A model generated the notes under the pieces. The model was not told where the DNA came from and ran no database searches. It saw nothing but the letters and a program-made list of their open reading frames with translations. The translations under genes were made by a program, and so were the position numbers. A stretch of DNA of 47,719 nucleotides from an uncultured Methylocystaceae bacterium (GTDB lineage Bacteria; Pseudomonadota; Alphaproteobacteria; Rhizobiales; Beijerinckiaceae): contig CALMZV010000085.1 in NCBI GenBank assembly GCA_937870755.1, positions 1 to 47,719 on the forward strand, given 5' to 3'. This document shows positions 36,273 through 47,719 of the stretch, in pieces. Numbering within the stretch: position 1 is the stretch's first letter; the number at the start of each line of letters is the position of its first letter.

Positions 36273-38534
36273 TCACGCTTTCGAAGAGTCCTGCGGCGGA
36301 GATTCAACGGCGCCGTGCGCGGACGCACGGTCGTCGCTTTCGGTCTCCAGACCGAGTTTCATGTACAAACGCACGTGCGCGCCCGGCCCGTCGGGCGCAT
36401 CCAGAAGCTCGATGCCGCCACCGTGCTCTTCCATGATCTTGGCGACGATCGGAAGGCCCAGACCCGTGCCTTCCGCACGCGTGGTCACGTAGGGTTCGAG
36501 CAGACGCTGGCGGTTTTCGCTTGGAAAGCCGCGCCCGTTGTCGACCACGTCGATGACGGCGAAACCGTCCGACGCCGACAGGCGCACGTAGATCGCGCCC
36601 GGTCCGTGCGCGCTTTCGGCCGCGGTCACGCCTTCGGCCGCATTCTTCACCACATTGGTGACCGCCTGCGAGACAAGACGCCGGTCGAACCGCGCGGCCA
36701 GCGCCTCGTCCTCGTAATCCTCCACGAACCGGATGTCGGCGTGGCCGACGCGCATGAGGAACACCACCTGTTTGACGCAGGCGGTCAGGTCGTCGCGTTC
36801 GGGCCGGGCCTTGGGCATCCGCGCGAACGACGAGAACTCGTCGACCATGCGCTTGATGTCGTCGACCTGCCGCACGATCGTGTCCGTGCATTGATCGAAC
36901 ACCTCGCGGTCCTGCGTGATCACGCGGCCGTATTTGCGCTTCAGCCGCTCCGCCGAAAGCTGGATGGGCGTGAGCGGGTTCTTGATCTCGTGGGCGATGC
37001 GGCGCGCGACATCGGCCCACGCCGACGTGCGCTGCGCGGTGACGAGTTCGGTGATGTCGTCCATCGTCACGACATAGCTGCGCCCGGCGGCGTCGCTCGC
37101 GCCGGTCGTCACGCGCACGTTGAGGATGCGCTCGCGTCCGCCGCGCAACACGGCGATCTGCGCCTGCGCCGGCCTGCCATGGGCGGCGGCGTCCTGCAGG
37201 ATGGGCGCAACCTCCGGCAGAACGTCGGCGAGCGGCCTGCCGACCTGCTCGCCGGCCGCGCCCATCGCCAGTTTCTCGGCGGAGGGATTGAGCACCGTCA
37301 CCTCGCCCTTGCGGTCGACGCCGACGACCGCCGCCGGCACGCCCGACAGCACCGCTTCCGTGAAGACGCGGCGCTCGTCGATGAGCTGGCTGGCCGCGAT
37401 GAGGCCGTTCTGCTGCTGGCGCAGTTCGGTCGTCATCTTGTTGAACGTTTCGCCGAGATGGGAGAGGTCGCCGTCGCGCGAGTCGATCGGCACGCGCACA
37501 TAGAGATTGCCGGCCGACACCTGGTCGGTCGCCGCGATCAGCCGGCGGATCGGCGCCACGAGACGGTTGGCGAAGTTGAGGCCCCAGAACATCGCCGCCA
37601 TCAGCATGACGAGCGACAGCAGGCCGAACAGCGCCGCGAAGGCGTAGATGATGTTGCGCCGATGCGATTCGAACCCGTTGTAGACGGCGATGAGATTGGC
37701 CGCCTGCTGGGGAAATTCGAGCGTGAACGGATCGACCGGGCGCGCGACGTAAAGAAATACGCCGGGGAAGGACGCGATGGGGCGCAGCGCCACGAAATTG
37801 CGGCCCTCGTCGCGCACGATGCAGGTCGGCTCGTCCTTGCGTGCGTCGTCGAAGTCGGACTGTTCGGGCTTTTCGATCGTGGTCCTGGGCTGTCCGTCCG
37901 GCGCGAATTCGGCTTTCTCCAGCACAGTCCCGTTCTCGCGCATGAGCGCGGCGGAGGTGAATCCGAGATAGCGCGCGCGCGAGGAAAAGAACTCGTGGAA
38001 CAGCGCCCGGTCGGCGTCGTACATGGGCTTGGCGCGGTCGAGATCGGCGGCCGTCAGATTGGCCACCTGCAGCAGCGAGCGGCATTGCGACTGGCCGAAC
38101 AGGCGTGCGGCCTCGGCCGTGTTGAAGATGAAGCCGCGCACGTCCTGCATGAAGGCCGGGTTCATCGCCCGGTCGAGGGTCAGCGTGCCCACGATCGCGA
38201 TGACGATGGCCGGCATGGCGGCGATCAGCGCGAACACCCGCACGATGCGCAGATGCAGCTGCGAGGCGGCCGCGCCGGCGCGGCGCGCCGAAACCAGGCT
38301 CCAACCCTCGCGGATCACCAGTCCGAGCAGGATCAGCACGGCCGCCAGGTCGAGCCCGAACAGCACGGTCGCGACCTGATTGGTGACCTCCAGCGGCGTC
38401 AGGCCCGCCAGAACGAAGAAGCTCGACAGCGCGCACACGAGCGCGAACACGACCGCGGCGGGCGCAATGTTGGCCCACAGGCCGCGCCCGCGCCGCGGCT
38501 CGATTCGCGCGCCCGCCATCGGCTCGTCGCTCAT
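36273..38534 (-). CDS. ntrY: Nitrogen regulation sensor kinase NtrY
   Basis: A 753-residue membrane kinase. Three TM helices in the first ~115 residues precede a periplasmic domain and another TM at about 290-315, then HAMP, PAS, HisKA ([20 protein letters not shown]) and HATPase (NVVKNAAEGV, DNGRGFP, GTGLGLPIVAKIM). NtrYX senses nitrogen or redox signals in related bacteria. Confidence 0.95.
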   Translation of the reverse strand: MSDEPMAGARIEPRRGRGLWANIAPAAVVFALVCALSSFFVLAGLTPLEVTNQVATVLFGLDLAAVLILLGLVIREGWSLVSARRAGAAASQLHLRIVRVFALIAAMPAIVIAIVGTLTLDRAMNPAFMQDVRGFIFNTAEAARLFGQSQCRSLLQVANLTAADLDRAKPMYDADRALFHEFFSSRARYLGFTSAALMRENGTVLEKAEFAPDGQPRTTIEKPEQSDFDDARKDEPTCIVRDEGRNFVALRPIASFPGVFLYVARPVDPFTLEFPQQAANLIAVYNGFESHRRNIIYAFAALFGLLSLVMLMAAMFWGLNFANRLVAPIRRLIAATDQVSAGNLYVRVPIDSRDGDLSHLGETFNKMTTELRQQQNGLIAASQLIDERRVFTEAVLSGVPAAVVGVDRKGEVTVLNPSAEKLAMGAAGEQVGRPLADVLPEVAPILQDAAAHGRPAQAQIAVLRGGRERILNVRVTTGASDAAGRSYVVTMDDITELVTAQRTSAWADVARRIAHEIKNPLTPIQLSAERLKRKYGRVITQDREVFDQCTDTIVRQVDDIKRMVDEFSSFARMPKARPERDDLTACVKQVVFLMRVGHADIRFVEDYEDEALAARFDRRLVSQAVTNVVKNAAEGVTAAESAHGPGAIYVRLSASDGFAVIDVVDNGRGFPSENRQRLLEPYVTTRAEGTGLGLPIVAKIMEEHGGGIELLDAPDGPGAHVRLYMKLGLETESDDRASAHGAVESPPQDSSKA

Positions 38535-38785
38535 GCCTGCCCGCCCGCTGAGATCAAGCCGGAACCCCCGTCGTCCTTTCGAATCGCGCCGGCGGCCGGC
38601 GCTTCCCGCACCCGCTCGTGGACCGTTCGCAGCGCCCGCGAGGTGCGCCAGCGCACGTTACCGCACCGCAGCGAAGTTGCAACGGCGCCACGGTGTTGCC
38701 GAATTGCGACGATTTTCCGGCCTGCGGCGGGCGACGCAAGGTCGCGGACCCCCAAACGGCGCGCGAGCGCTTCCGGCGGCCATTT

Positions 38786-40303
<1,518 letters not shown>

Positions 40304-40344
40304 AGACCCGATCTCCTCAAACCTCCGGTCGGCGGCCCGGCGGG

Positions 40345-41475
40345 TCACCCGCCAAGGCTGCGCCCGTCACGAATGTCGCCGCGATGGACCGGCAGCAGAA
40401 CCCGGAACGTGGTGCGCCGGGGTTGCGACTCGCATTCGATGACGCCGCCATGGTCGCCGACGATCTTGGCGACCAAAGCAAGTCCGAGGCCAGTTCCGCT
40501 CGCCTTGGTCGTCACGAACGGATCGTAGAGACAGGACACGAGATCCGGCGGCACGCCCGGCCCGTTGTCGCGCACGGCGATTTCGAGCGGCAGGCTGACC
40601 AGCGCGCCGGACCCCGGCGTTTTCAGCCGCACGCCCGCGCGATAGGCGGTCGACAGTTCTATTTCGCCGTCGATGGCGTCGCGGCCGATGGCCTCGGCCG
40701 CGTTCTTCACCAGATTGAGGAACGCCTGGACGAGCTGGTCGCGGTTGGCGAAAACTGGCGGCAGCGACGGATCGTAGCTCTCGGTGAACCGGATGTGGCG
40801 CGCAAAACCGGCCTGCGCCGACAGTCGCGCCTTCTCCAGCACCGTATGGATGTTCACGCTCTCGCGCTCGATCGGCGGCCCTTCGGCGAACACCTCCATG
40901 CGGTCGACCAGTTTCACGATTCTGTCGGTCTCGTCGCAGATGAGACGGGTGAGCGCCCGGTCCTCGTCGCCGACGGCGGTTTCCAGCAATTGCGCGGCGC
41001 CGCGAATGCCGGCGAGCGGGTTCTTGATCTCGTGCGCCAGCATCTGGCCGAGCGCGGAGACCGAGCGGGCCGCCCCCTGATGCGTCAGTTGCCTGTCCAT
41101 TTTGTCGGCAATTGTCCGCTCCTGCAGCATCAGCACCACGCCGCCTGCCTCATCTGCGAGCGGGGCTGCATGAATATCGGCCACGCGGTCCGGTCCGTTG
41201 CGCGGCGTGCCGAGGTCGACGCGATATTCGTTGATGGAGGATCCGCGCGCCCGCGCCTGGTCGAGCAGGCCCAGAACCGGCGAGCCGAAGGGCAGAAGGT
41301 CCTCGATGCGCTGGCGCTGCAGCATGGCGCGGCTCATCTCGAAGAAGCTTTCGGCGGCCGCGTTGGCCTCCACGATGCGATTGGCCCGGTCGACCGCCAG
41401 CACCGGGTTCGGCAACGCCGACAGAAGCCGCGCGGCGTCGAACGCGCCGGCGCGCGGCGCGAACCGGGCGACCAT
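40345..41475 (-). CDS. ntrB: Nitrogen regulation sensor kinase NtrB
   Basis: A 376-residue cytoplasmic kinase without TM helices. The PAS domain ([28 protein letters not shown] within it) is followed by His[21 protein letters not shown] and HATPase ([37 protein letters not shown]). It phosphorylates or dephosphorylates NtrC under PII control in the known pathway. The start at 41475 overlaps the dusB stop by one base (TGATG). Confidence 0.95.
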   Translation of the reverse strand: MVARFAPRAGAFDAARLLSALPNPVLAVDRANRIVEANAAAESFFEMSRAMLQRQRIEDLLPFGSPVLGLLDQARARGSSINEYRVDLGTPRNGPDRVADIHAAPLADEAGGVVLMLQERTIADKMDRQLTHQGAARSVSALGQMLAHEIKNPLAGIRGAAQLLETAVGDEDRALTRLICDETDRIVKLVDRMEVFAEGPPIERESVNIHTVLEKARLSAQAGFARHIRFTESYDPSLPPVFANRDQLVQAFLNLVKNAAEAIGRDAIDGEIELSTAYRAGVRLKTPGSGALVSLPLEIAVRDNGPGVPPDLVSCLYDPFVTTKASGTGLGLALVAKIVGDHGGVIECESQPRRTTFRVLLPVHRGDIRDGRSLGG

Positions 41476-42521
41476 CAGGCGGCCCTCCGGCCGCCGGGCG
41501 CCGACCAGCAGGCCGCCAGAAGACCGGCCGCGTCCTCGGCCGACGCGGTTTCGACCAGGCGCGCGCGCTCGGCCGGCGCGAGGCCGAAGCCTTCGGCCGC
41601 CGCCACGTCCGCATAGGCGGCCAGATGTTTGCGGGCGTGGCGCAGGCCCTTGTCGCGCCCCATGGCGCAAAGCAGCGCATCGAGATGGGCGAGCGCCGCC
41701 TCGGTCCTATCCCCCGGCGCCGGCGCGCGCCATGCGGCGCCGGCAAGACCGGCGGCGATCTCGCCGACGAGCCAGGGCCGGCCGACCGCGGCGCGGCCGA
41801 TCATGACGGCGTCGGCGCCGGACAGGCGCAGCATGTCGCGCGCGTCGGGCAGGCTCGCGCAATCGCCGTTGGCGACCAGCGGCAACGCCGTCGCCGCGCG
41901 CACGTCGGCGATGGCGGCCCAATCGGCCGCGCCCTTGTAGAACTGGTTGCGGGTGCGGCCGTGGACGGCGACCATCGCCGCGCCCTCCAGTTCCGCGCGG
42001 CGGGCGATCTCGGGCGCGTTTTTCGTCGCCTCGTCCCAGCCGAGCCGCATCTTGACGCTGACCGGAACGCGGCCGGCCGACGCGACCGCCACGACCGCCA
42101 CGACCGCGCGCACGAGGCTGGCGGCGAGATCGGGCTCGCGCATCAGCGCCGCGCCGGCATAGCCGCCGACCACGCGCCGGGCCGGGCAGCCCATGTTGAT
42201 GTCCACCATGTCCGCTCCGCAGTCGATCGCCATGCGAGCGGCGTCGGCGATGGCGGACGGATCGCGCGCGGCGACCTGCACCACATGCAGATCGAGCCCG
42301 TCGCCGCGCGCGCGCGCCGCCGAACCGGCGTCCTCCAGAAAATCGGCCGCGAGCATTTCGGAGACGACCAGACCGGCGCCAAAGCGCGCGGCGGCGCGGC
42401 GCATGCCGAGATCGGTCACGCCCGCCATCGGCGCCAGAAAGGCGCGGCCGGGCACGGTCAACGCGCCGACCGACAAAGCGCCCGTCGCTGTGCTGCCTAT
42501 TAATTGGGCATCGCCGTTCAT
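41475..42521 (-). CDS. dusB: tRNA-dihydrouridine synthase DusB/NifR3
   Basis: A 348-residue FMN enzyme that reduces uridine in tRNA. It has [13 protein letters not shown], the catalytic Cys in [18 protein letters not shown], and [11 protein letters not shown]. It is the first gene of the dusB-ntrBC unit, the standard order in Hyphomicrobiales. Confidence 0.95.
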   Translation of the reverse strand: MNGDAQLIGSTATGALSVGALTVPGRAFLAPMAGVTDLGMRRAAARFGAGLVVSEMLAADFLEDAGSAARARGDGLDLHVVQVAARDPSAIADAARMAIDCGADMVDINMGCPARRVVGGYAGAALMREPDLAASLVRAVVAVVAVASAGRVPVSVKMRLGWDEATKNAPEIARRAELEGAAMVAVHGRTRNQFYKGAADWAAIADVRAATALPLVANGDCASLPDARDMLRLSGADAVMIGRAAVGRPWLVGEIAAGLAGAAWRAPAPGDRTEAALAHLDALLCAMGRDKGLRHARKHLAAYADVAAAEGFGLAPAERARLVETASAEDAAGLLAACWSAPGGRRAA

Positions 42522-42594
42522 GCCTAGACAATAGCCATTTGGCGACTACGCGCAAGCGCGTTGACCGGCGTGCGCTTTAGTGGAATTTAGCGCC

Positions 42595-43797
42595 ATGACC
42601 GAGGGGTGGCGCTTTTCCGATACGGCGGCTCTGATCGTGGCGGCCGGACGCGGGTCGCGGTTCGGCGACGGCGCGCCGAAACAATACCGTCTGCTGGCGG
42701 GCCGTCCCGTGCTCGCCCGGACGATCGAGGCCCTTGTGGCGGCCCTTCCCGGCGCGGCCATACGCGTGGTCATCCACCCCGACGATTTCGATCTCTACGA
42801 GGGGGCGGTCGCCGGGCTGGACGACGCCGCCAAGGCCGCGCTGCTTGCGCCCGCGCCCGGCGGCGCCACGCGGCAGGAGAGTGTGGCGGCGGGTCTCGAA
42901 GCGACATCGGATGAAAATCGAAAATACGTTCTCATTCATGATGCTGCGCGGCCATTCGCAACAAAAGAATTAATTCGTTTGGCCCATGCCGCCGCCGTTG
43001 CCCATGGCGCGGCGGTCCCCGGCGTTCCGGTGGTCGACACGATCAAGCAGGTGGACTCTTCCGGCATCGTCGTCGGCACGCCGGCGCGTGCGGGACTTCG
43101 GGCGGTGCAGACGCCGCAGGCGTTCCGGTTCGACCTGATCCTCGCCGCCCACCGCGCGGCGAAGGGTCGCGATCTCACCGACGATGCCGCCGTCGCCGAG
43201 GCCGCCGGCCACAAGGTTCATGTCTTTGCGGGGGACGCCGCCAATATGAAGATCACCCATGGGGCCGACCTCGCCGCCGCCGAACGCAGGCTTGCGGACG
43301 ATCTGCCGGATGTGCGCGTCGGTCAGGGGTTCGACGTTCATGCCTTCGCGCCGGGCGAAAAGGTCTGGCTCGGCGGCGTTCCCATTCCCCACACGATGAA
43401 GCTCGAAGGCCATTCGGACGCCGACGTGCTGGCCCATGCGATCACCGACGCGCTGCTGGGCGCGATTTCGGAAGGCGACATCGGCGATCACTTCCCGCCG
43501 ACCGATCCGCAGTGGAAGGGCGCGCCTTCTTCCATCTTTCTCGAACACGCCGCGCGCCTGGTGCGCGCGCGCGGCGGCATGATCGCCCATATCGACGCCA
43601 CGGTGGTCGCCGAGAGGCCGAAGATCGGTCCGCATCGCGATGCGATCCGCGCGCGCATCGCCGAGATCGTGGGTCTGGAGCCGTCGCGCGTCGGCCTCAA
43701 GGCGACGACCGCCGAACGGCTCGGCTTCGTCGGCCGCGAAGAAGGAATCGTCGCCATGGCGACGGCTACGATCCGCTTGCCCCTGGTGACATCATGA
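42595..43797 (+). CDS. ispDF: Bifunctional IspD/IspF of the MEP isoprenoid pathway
   Basis: A 400-residue fusion. The N-terminal IspD part ([40 protein letters not shown]) is MEP cytidylyltransferase. The C-terminal IspF part ([51 protein letters not shown]) is MEcPP synthase with Zn ligands DVH...H. A GTG at 42580 is an alternative start five codons earlier. The cinA gene overlaps by ATGA. A short AT-rich patch lies at about 42905-42985 within the IspD part. Confidence 0.96.
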   Translation: MTEGWRFSDTAALIVAAGRGSRFGDGAPKQYRLLAGRPVLARTIEALVAALPGAAIRVVIHPDDFDLYEGAVAGLDDAAKAALLAPAPGGATRQESVAAGLEATSDENRKYVLIHDAARPFATKELIRLAHAAAVAHGAAVPGVPVVDTIKQVDSSGIVVGTPARAGLRAVQTPQAFRFDLILAAHRAAKGRDLTDDAAVAEAAGHKVHVFAGDAANMKITHGADLAAAERRLADDLPDVRVGQGFDVHAFAPGEKVWLGGVPIPHTMKLEGHSDADVLAHAITDALLGAISEGDIGDHFPPTDPQWKGAPSSIFLEHAARLVRARGGMIAHIDATVVAERPKIGPHRDAIRARIAEIVGLEPSRVGLKATTAERLGFVGREEGIVAMATATIRLPLVTS

Positions 43798-44291
43798 CCT
43801 TCTCCCCGGCCCTTCTCGTTCAGGCGCAGGATCTCATCGCGCTTTACCGCGCGCGCGGCCTGAAACTCGCGCTCGCCGAATCCTGCACCGGCGGCATGGT
43901 CTGCGGCCTGCTGACGGAAATCCCCGGCTCGTCCGACGTGGTGGAGCGTGGCTTCGTCGTCTATTCGAACGAGGCCAAGAGCGACATGATCGGCGTGCCC
44001 GGGGCGACGCTGGCGGGCCATGGCGCGGTGAGCGGGCAGACCGCGCGCGCGATGGCCGAAGGCGCGCTCGCGCGCTCGCGCGCCGACGTCGCCATCGCGA
44101 TCACCGGCGTCGCCGGCCCCGGCGGCGGAACGGCGGAAAAGCCGGTCGGACTCGTGTGGTTCGGCGTCGCCCGGCGCGGACGCGACGCCGCGACCATCGA
44201 GAAACATTTCGGCGATCTCGGCCGCAATCACGTGCGGCTTGCCGCCATGAACCAGGCGCTGGCGATGGCGCGCGCCGTCGCCGAAGCCTAG
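43794..44291 (+). CDS. CinA C-terminal-type nicotinamide-nucleotide amidohydrolase
   Basis: A 165-residue CinA-C/PncC protein with [35 protein letters not shown] and [17 protein letters not shown]. It deamidates NMN in the known family and recycles pyridine nucleotides. The ispDF-cinA pair is standard in Hyphomicrobiales. Confidence 0.95.
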   Translation: MTFSPALLVQAQDLIALYRARGLKLALAESCTGGMVCGLLTEIPGSSDVVERGFVVYSNEAKSDMIGVPGATLAGHGAVSGQTARAMAEGALARSRADVAIAITGVAGPGGGTAEKPVGLVWFGVARRGRDAATIEKHFGDLGRNHVRLAAMNQALAMARAVAEA

Positions 44292-44542
44292 ACGCGTGGA
44301 CGCGTCCAGCTCATGATGTTGCGTTGCGGTAACATACAAGAGTGTTCGGGCCGTTCCCTATTTTGGCTGCGTGTTTCGACTATTTCGCCCTGGCCGCGCG
44401 TGTAGAATCCGAGTGCGCGAATACAATATTCGGCTAGTGCGAGACGCTTGTGCTCACTATTGCCTGAACTTGTTTTCTTTTTCTCATTCTCGCCTCATTT
44501 CTCTTCGAAAAGCCGCGCCGTGTTTTTCGTGGAGTACTCATT

Positions 44543-44998
44543 TTGAAAAAGACCATTGCCTTTCTCGCGGTCGCGCTCGCCGCCCCGCAGGCCGCGCTCG
44601 CCGGCGAACGTCACTGTTCGGGTCAATTCTGCTTTCAGCCGCAGGCGCGCACTTCCTGCCTCAAGCCGCAGATGTGGAGCGTGCTGAACCGGGTCGCCGC
44701 GCGCGTCGGTCCGCTGGAGATCACGTCGGGCTGCAACGGGCGCCACGCCCGCAATTCGTTTCACTATCGCGGCATGGCGGTCGATTTCCGGCCGATGCGC
44801 GCCTCGCAGGGCGCCGCGATGGCGGCGCTGCGCGCCGATCCGGAGGTGGGCGGCGCGATCGCCGAGGGGCGCGGCCTCGTCCACGCCGACATCGGCGACC
44901 GTGGCCACGGCAAATATGTGGCCTACCAGCGCGGCCGAAAGTTTGCGGCGGCGGGCCCCTACGGCCGCAAGAAACTGGTGCGGCTCGCCGCGCGCTGA
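44543..44998 (+). CDS. Small secreted M15-like peptidoglycan peptidase
   Basis: A 151-residue exported protein with a signal peptide ending ALAGE. The zinc-type motif SFHYRGMAVDF fits the S-x-H-x-x-G-x-A-x-D pattern of YcbK/DUF882 and M15 peptidases, and a later HADIG could supply a further ligand. A TTG start at 44543 is supported by GGAG eight bases upstream. Cys residues may form disulfides. Likely acts on cell-wall peptides. Confidence 0.8.
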   Translation: MKKTIAFLAVALAAPQAALAGERHCSGQFCFQPQARTSCLKPQMWSVLNRVAARVGPLEITSGCNGRHARNSFHYRGMAVDFRPMRASQGAAMAALRADPEVGGAIAEGRGLVHADIGDRGHGKYVAYQRGRKFAAAGPYGRKKLVRLAAR

Positions 44999-45048
44999 GG
45001 CTGTCGGCGTCCTCGCCGCGCCCTCGATCGCCGGTGTAAGAACCTGGC

Positions 45049-47592
45049 ATGACGACGCATGATTCCCATTTGCGCGGGCTGAGCGAGGCGGACGCGCGCG
45101 CGCGGCTGGAGCGCGAGGGCTACAACGAGCTGCCGCGCACCGAGCGGCGCACGTTCGTCAGGATCGTCGCCGACGTGGTGCGCGAGCCGATGCTCGCGCT
45201 GCTGATCGGCGGCGGGGCGATCTATCTCGCGCTCGGCGATCTGAAAGAGGCGCTGATCCTCATCGTCTTCGCGCTGATGTCGGTGGTCATCACCGTCGTG
45301 CAGGAAACGCGCACCGAACGCGTTCTCGAAGCCCTGCGCGATCTCACCTCGCCGCGCGCGCTGGTGGTGCGCGACGGCGAGCGCAAACGCATCGCCGGCC
45401 GCGAGGTGGTGCGCGGCGATCTGATCGTTCTGGCCGAAGGCGACCGGGTTCCCGCCGACGCGCGGCTGATCGCCTGCGAGGATCTGCAGACCGACGAGTC
45501 GCTGCTGACGGGCGAATCCGCGCCCGTGCGCAAGATCGCGGACGAGGGCGCCGCCGCGGACGCCGCGCGGCCGGGCGGCGACGATCTGCCGTTCGTCTAT
45601 TCCGGGTCGCTGGTCGTGCGCGGCGGCGGCCTCGCCGAGGTTTTCGCCACCGGCGCGGCGAGCGAGATCGGCAAGATCGGCCAGGCGCTCGGCGCGCTCG
45701 AAAGCGAGGCGCCGCGCCTGCAGGCGCAAACGCGCCGCATGGTTCTGATCTTCGCCCTCGTCGGCGGCGCCGTGAGCGCGCTGGCGGTTGTCCTCTACGG
45801 ACTTCTGCGCGGGGGCTGGCTCGACGCCATGCTCGCCGGCGTCGCGCTCGGCATGTCGATGCTGCCGGAAGAATTTCCGGTCGTGCTCACGGTGTTCATG
45901 GCGATGGGCGCATGGCGCATTTCGCAGGCGCGCGTGCTCACCCGGCGCGCCGCCGCCATCGAGACGCTGGGCGCGGCGACCGTGCTGTGCACCGACAAGA
46001 CGGGCACGCTGACCGAAAACCGGATGGCCGTCGCCGAATTGCGGACCGCCGACGGCGCGATCCATCGCGTCGAATCCGGAGACGAAGCCGCGCCGCATCG
46101 CGATCTGGTCGCCTTTGGCATGCTGGCGAGCGCCCGCCATCCGACCGACCCGATGGAGAAGGCGTTCCACGCGCTGGCGCGCGCGGCGCTCGACGACTAC
46201 GACGATCTGATCGGCGACGCATGGCGGCTCGAGCGCGCCTACGGGCTGCGGCCCGATCTTCTGGCGATGACGCATGTCTGGCGGCCGGGCGCCGGTGAGG
46301 CGCGCATCGTGGCGGCCAAGGGCGCGCCGGAGGCGATCTTCGACCTGTGCCGGCTGGCCCGGGCCGAACGCGCCGCGCTCACGGACGCGGTCGACGACAT
46401 GGCGGCGGCGGGACTGCGCGTGCTCGCCGTGGCGCGCGCCACGATCGCGGGCGAGCCATGTCCGCAAACGCAGCGCGAGTTCAATTTCGAGTTCCTCGGG
46501 CTCGTCGGTCTGGCGGACGGATTGCGGCCGAGCGCGCGCGCGGCGGTCGCTGAATGCCGCAGCGCCGGCATCCGCGTGGTGATGATCACCGGCGACTATC
46601 CGGCGACCGCGCGCGCCATCGCCGCGCAGGCCGGTCTCGACGCACGCAGCATCCTGACGGGCGCGGACATCGAGGCGATGAGCGCGGCGGCGCTGGCCGA
46701 GGCGGTGAAATCGACCACGGTGTTCGCGCGCATCATGCCCGAACAGAAACTGCGCATCGTCGAGGCGTTGAAGGCGAACGGCGAGATCGTGGCGATGACC
46801 GGCGACGGCGTGAACGACGCGCCCTCGCTGAAGGCCGCCCATATCGGCATCGCGATGGGCGGGCGCGGCACGGATGTCGCGCGCGAGGCGTCCTCCATCG
46901 TGCTGCTGGACGACGATTTCGGATCCATCGTGAAATCGGTGCGACTGGGGCGGCGCATCTACGACAATCTGCGCAAGGCGATGGGATTCATCTTCGCGGT
47001 CCATGCGCCGATCGCCGGGCTGGCGCTCGCCCCCCTCGCCTTCGGCCTGCCGATCCTGTTCGGCCCGGTGCATATCGCCTTTCTCGAAATGGTGATCGAT
47101 CCGGTCTGCTCGCTCGTGTTCGAGGCGGAGACGGAGGAGGACGACGTGATGAAACGCCCTCCGCGCGCGCCGGACGCGCCGCTGTTCTCCGCGGCGCTCG
47201 TTGCGTGGAGCCTCTTGCAGGGCGTGGTCGCGTTCGCGGTGGTGGGCGGCATCTATCTCGTGGCCCATGCGCGCGGCATGCCGGAGACGGAGCTGCGGGC
47301 GCTCGTGTTCTTCTCGCTGGTGCTGGCCATCGTCAGCCTCATCTTCGTCAACCGCTCGTTCGGCGCCTCGCCCTGGCGCGCGCTCGCACGGCCGAACGCG
47401 GCGCTGGGGGTCGTTCTCGTCGTGGTCGCGGGGCTGCTGGCGGCGACGCTGCTGTGGCCGGCGGCGCGCGAGCTGTTCCGCTTCGGTCCGCTGCACGCCG
47501 ACGATCTGGGCCTCACGCTTTTGGCGTGCGTCGCGATCCTCCTGGCGCTCGAGGGGTTGAAAATACCGCTCGGCCGGCTGCTGCGGAACTAA
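45049..47592 (+). CDS. P2-type cation-transporting P-type ATPase
   Basis: An 847-residue pump. Actuator TGES (LLTGESAPV), phosphorylation site DKTGTLTEN, KGAPE nucleotide-binding motif, TGDGVNDAP hinge and about ten TM helices are present. TM4 has PEEFP where SERCA has PEGLP, and TM6 has EMVIDP, so Ca2+ is possible but the cation cannot be fixed. It lies alone between the M15-like gene and the COQ10-like gene. Confidence 0.92.
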   Translation: MTTHDSHLRGLSEADARARLEREGYNELPRTERRTFVRIVADVVREPMLALLIGGGAIYLALGDLKEALILIVFALMSVVITVVQETRTERVLEALRDLTSPRALVVRDGERKRIAGREVVRGDLIVLAEGDRVPADARLIACEDLQTDESLLTGESAPVRKIADEGAAADAARPGGDDLPFVYSGSLVVRGGGLAEVFATGAASEIGKIGQALGALESEAPRLQAQTRRMVLIFALVGGAVSALAVVLYGLLRGGWLDAMLAGVALGMSMLPEEFPVVLTVFMAMGAWRISQARVLTRRAAAIETLGAATVLCTDKTGTLTENRMAVAELRTADGAIHRVESGDEAAPHRDLVAFGMLASARHPTDPMEKAFHALARAALDDYDDLIGDAWRLERAYGLRPDLLAMTHVWRPGAGEARIVAAKGAPEAIFDLCRLARAERAALTDAVDDMAAAGLRVLAVARATIAGEPCPQTQREFNFEFLGLVGLADGLRPSARAAVAECRSAGIRVVMITGDYPATARAIAAQAGLDARSILTGADIEAMSAAALAEAVKSTTVFARIMPEQKLRIVEALKANGEIVAMTGDGVNDAPSLKAAHIGIAMGGRGTDVAREASSIVLLDDDFGSIVKSVRLGRRIYDNLRKAMGFIFAVHAPIAGLALAPLAFGLPILFGPVHIAFLEMVIDPVCSLVFEAETEEDDVMKRPPRAPDAPLFSAALVAWSLLQGVVAFAVVGGIYLVAHARGMPETELRALVFFSLVLAIVSLIFVNRSFGASPWRALARPNAALGVVLVVVAGLLAATLLWPAARELFRFGPLHADDLGLTLLACVAILLALEGLKIPLGRLLRN

Positions 47593-47618
47593 CCGGATCC
47601 GCTTCGCCCGAACCCGCG

Positions 47619-47719
47619 TCAGTCGCCGCTGGCGATCGCGCGGCCGTAGACCTGGTCGGCGCGCTGCTCGAACGCCTCGGCGAACTGGCGGAACGCGGCG
47701 TCGAACATGGCGCCCATCA
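47619..47719 (-). CDS. C-terminal end of a COQ10/RatA-like SRPBCC protein (truncated by window)
   Basis: The last 33 codons read leftward to TGA at 47619-47621. They end in FRQFAEAFEQRADQVYGR, a tail typical of COQ10/RatA-type START-domain proteins that commonly neighbour cinA in this group. Confidence 0.7.
   Translation of the reverse strand, partial: MGAMFDAAFRQFAEAFEQRADQVYGRAIASGD

Noticed and set aside
44418-44432. Small palindrome CGAATA-CAA-TATTCG before the M15-like gene as an operator
   Set aside because: It is short, single-copy and has no nearby regulator, so it may be chance.

Overview
This window is a GC-rich bacterial chromosome segment, almost certainly from an alphaproteobacterium of the Hyphomicrobiales (Rhizobiales) type. 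The main evidence is conserved gene order: dusB(nifR3)-ntrB-ntrC-ntrY-ntrX running toward hfq-hflX, convergent mazG, a fused ispDF followed by cinA, a COQ10/RatA-type tail at the right edge, and rlpA-(DD-carboxypeptidase)-tmk-holB-metG-tatD-MBL hydrolase. The genus cannot be fixed from the sequence alone.

Region 1 (1-8632) is the most unusual part. It is a compact + strand cluster encoding a periplasmic pentaheme cytochrome c, a Tat-exported DmsA-like molybdopterin oxidoreductase, a DmsB-like four-cluster ferredoxin, a TorD-like maturation chaperone, a sensor histidine kinase with a c-type heme motif in its periplasmic domain, and a sigma54-activating response regulator. No DmsC/NrfD membrane subunit is present, so the cytochrome is the apparent electron partner. 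The catalytic subunit has His where the third Cys of the FS0 iron-sulfur motif is expected. I propose a redox-sensed, heme-coupled respiratory molybdoenzyme whose substrate is unknown.

Region 2 (8654-19968) is metabolic and transport genes. A TetR repressor and a divergent MFS exporter share two near-identical operators. They are followed by a thioesterase, a methyltransferase, a small beta-rich protein, a DJ-1/PfpI protein, ilvD and an SDR. The molybdate module modE-modABC comes next, with a ModE box before modA, and could supply Mo to region 1. A secreted cupin follows.

Region 3 (19969-22144) looks acquired. It holds an AT-rich orphan gene with a C-terminal zinc ribbon lying at the 3' side of a tRNA-Ser(UGA) gene, a possible gene remnant, and a small cluster of 13-bp tandem repeats.

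Region 4 (22145-29218) is the housekeeping run rlpA, DD-carboxypeptidase, tmk, holB, metG, tatD and MBL hydrolase, with translational coupling by ATGA/GTGA overlaps at several junctions. It is followed by a gene-poor stretch (29219-29841) that contains a dif-like 28-bp site. A double cold-shock-domain protein with twin terminators comes next.

Region 5 (30638-42521) is mazG, a small secreted protein, hflX, hfq, a two-gene chromate-type transporter inserted between hfq and ntrX, and the two nitrogen two-component systems ntrYX and ntrBC with dusB. NtrC carries an expanded five-residue repeat in its linker.

Region 6 (42595-47719) is ispDF, cinA, a small M15-like secreted peptidase, a P2-type cation ATPase, and the end of a COQ10-like gene.
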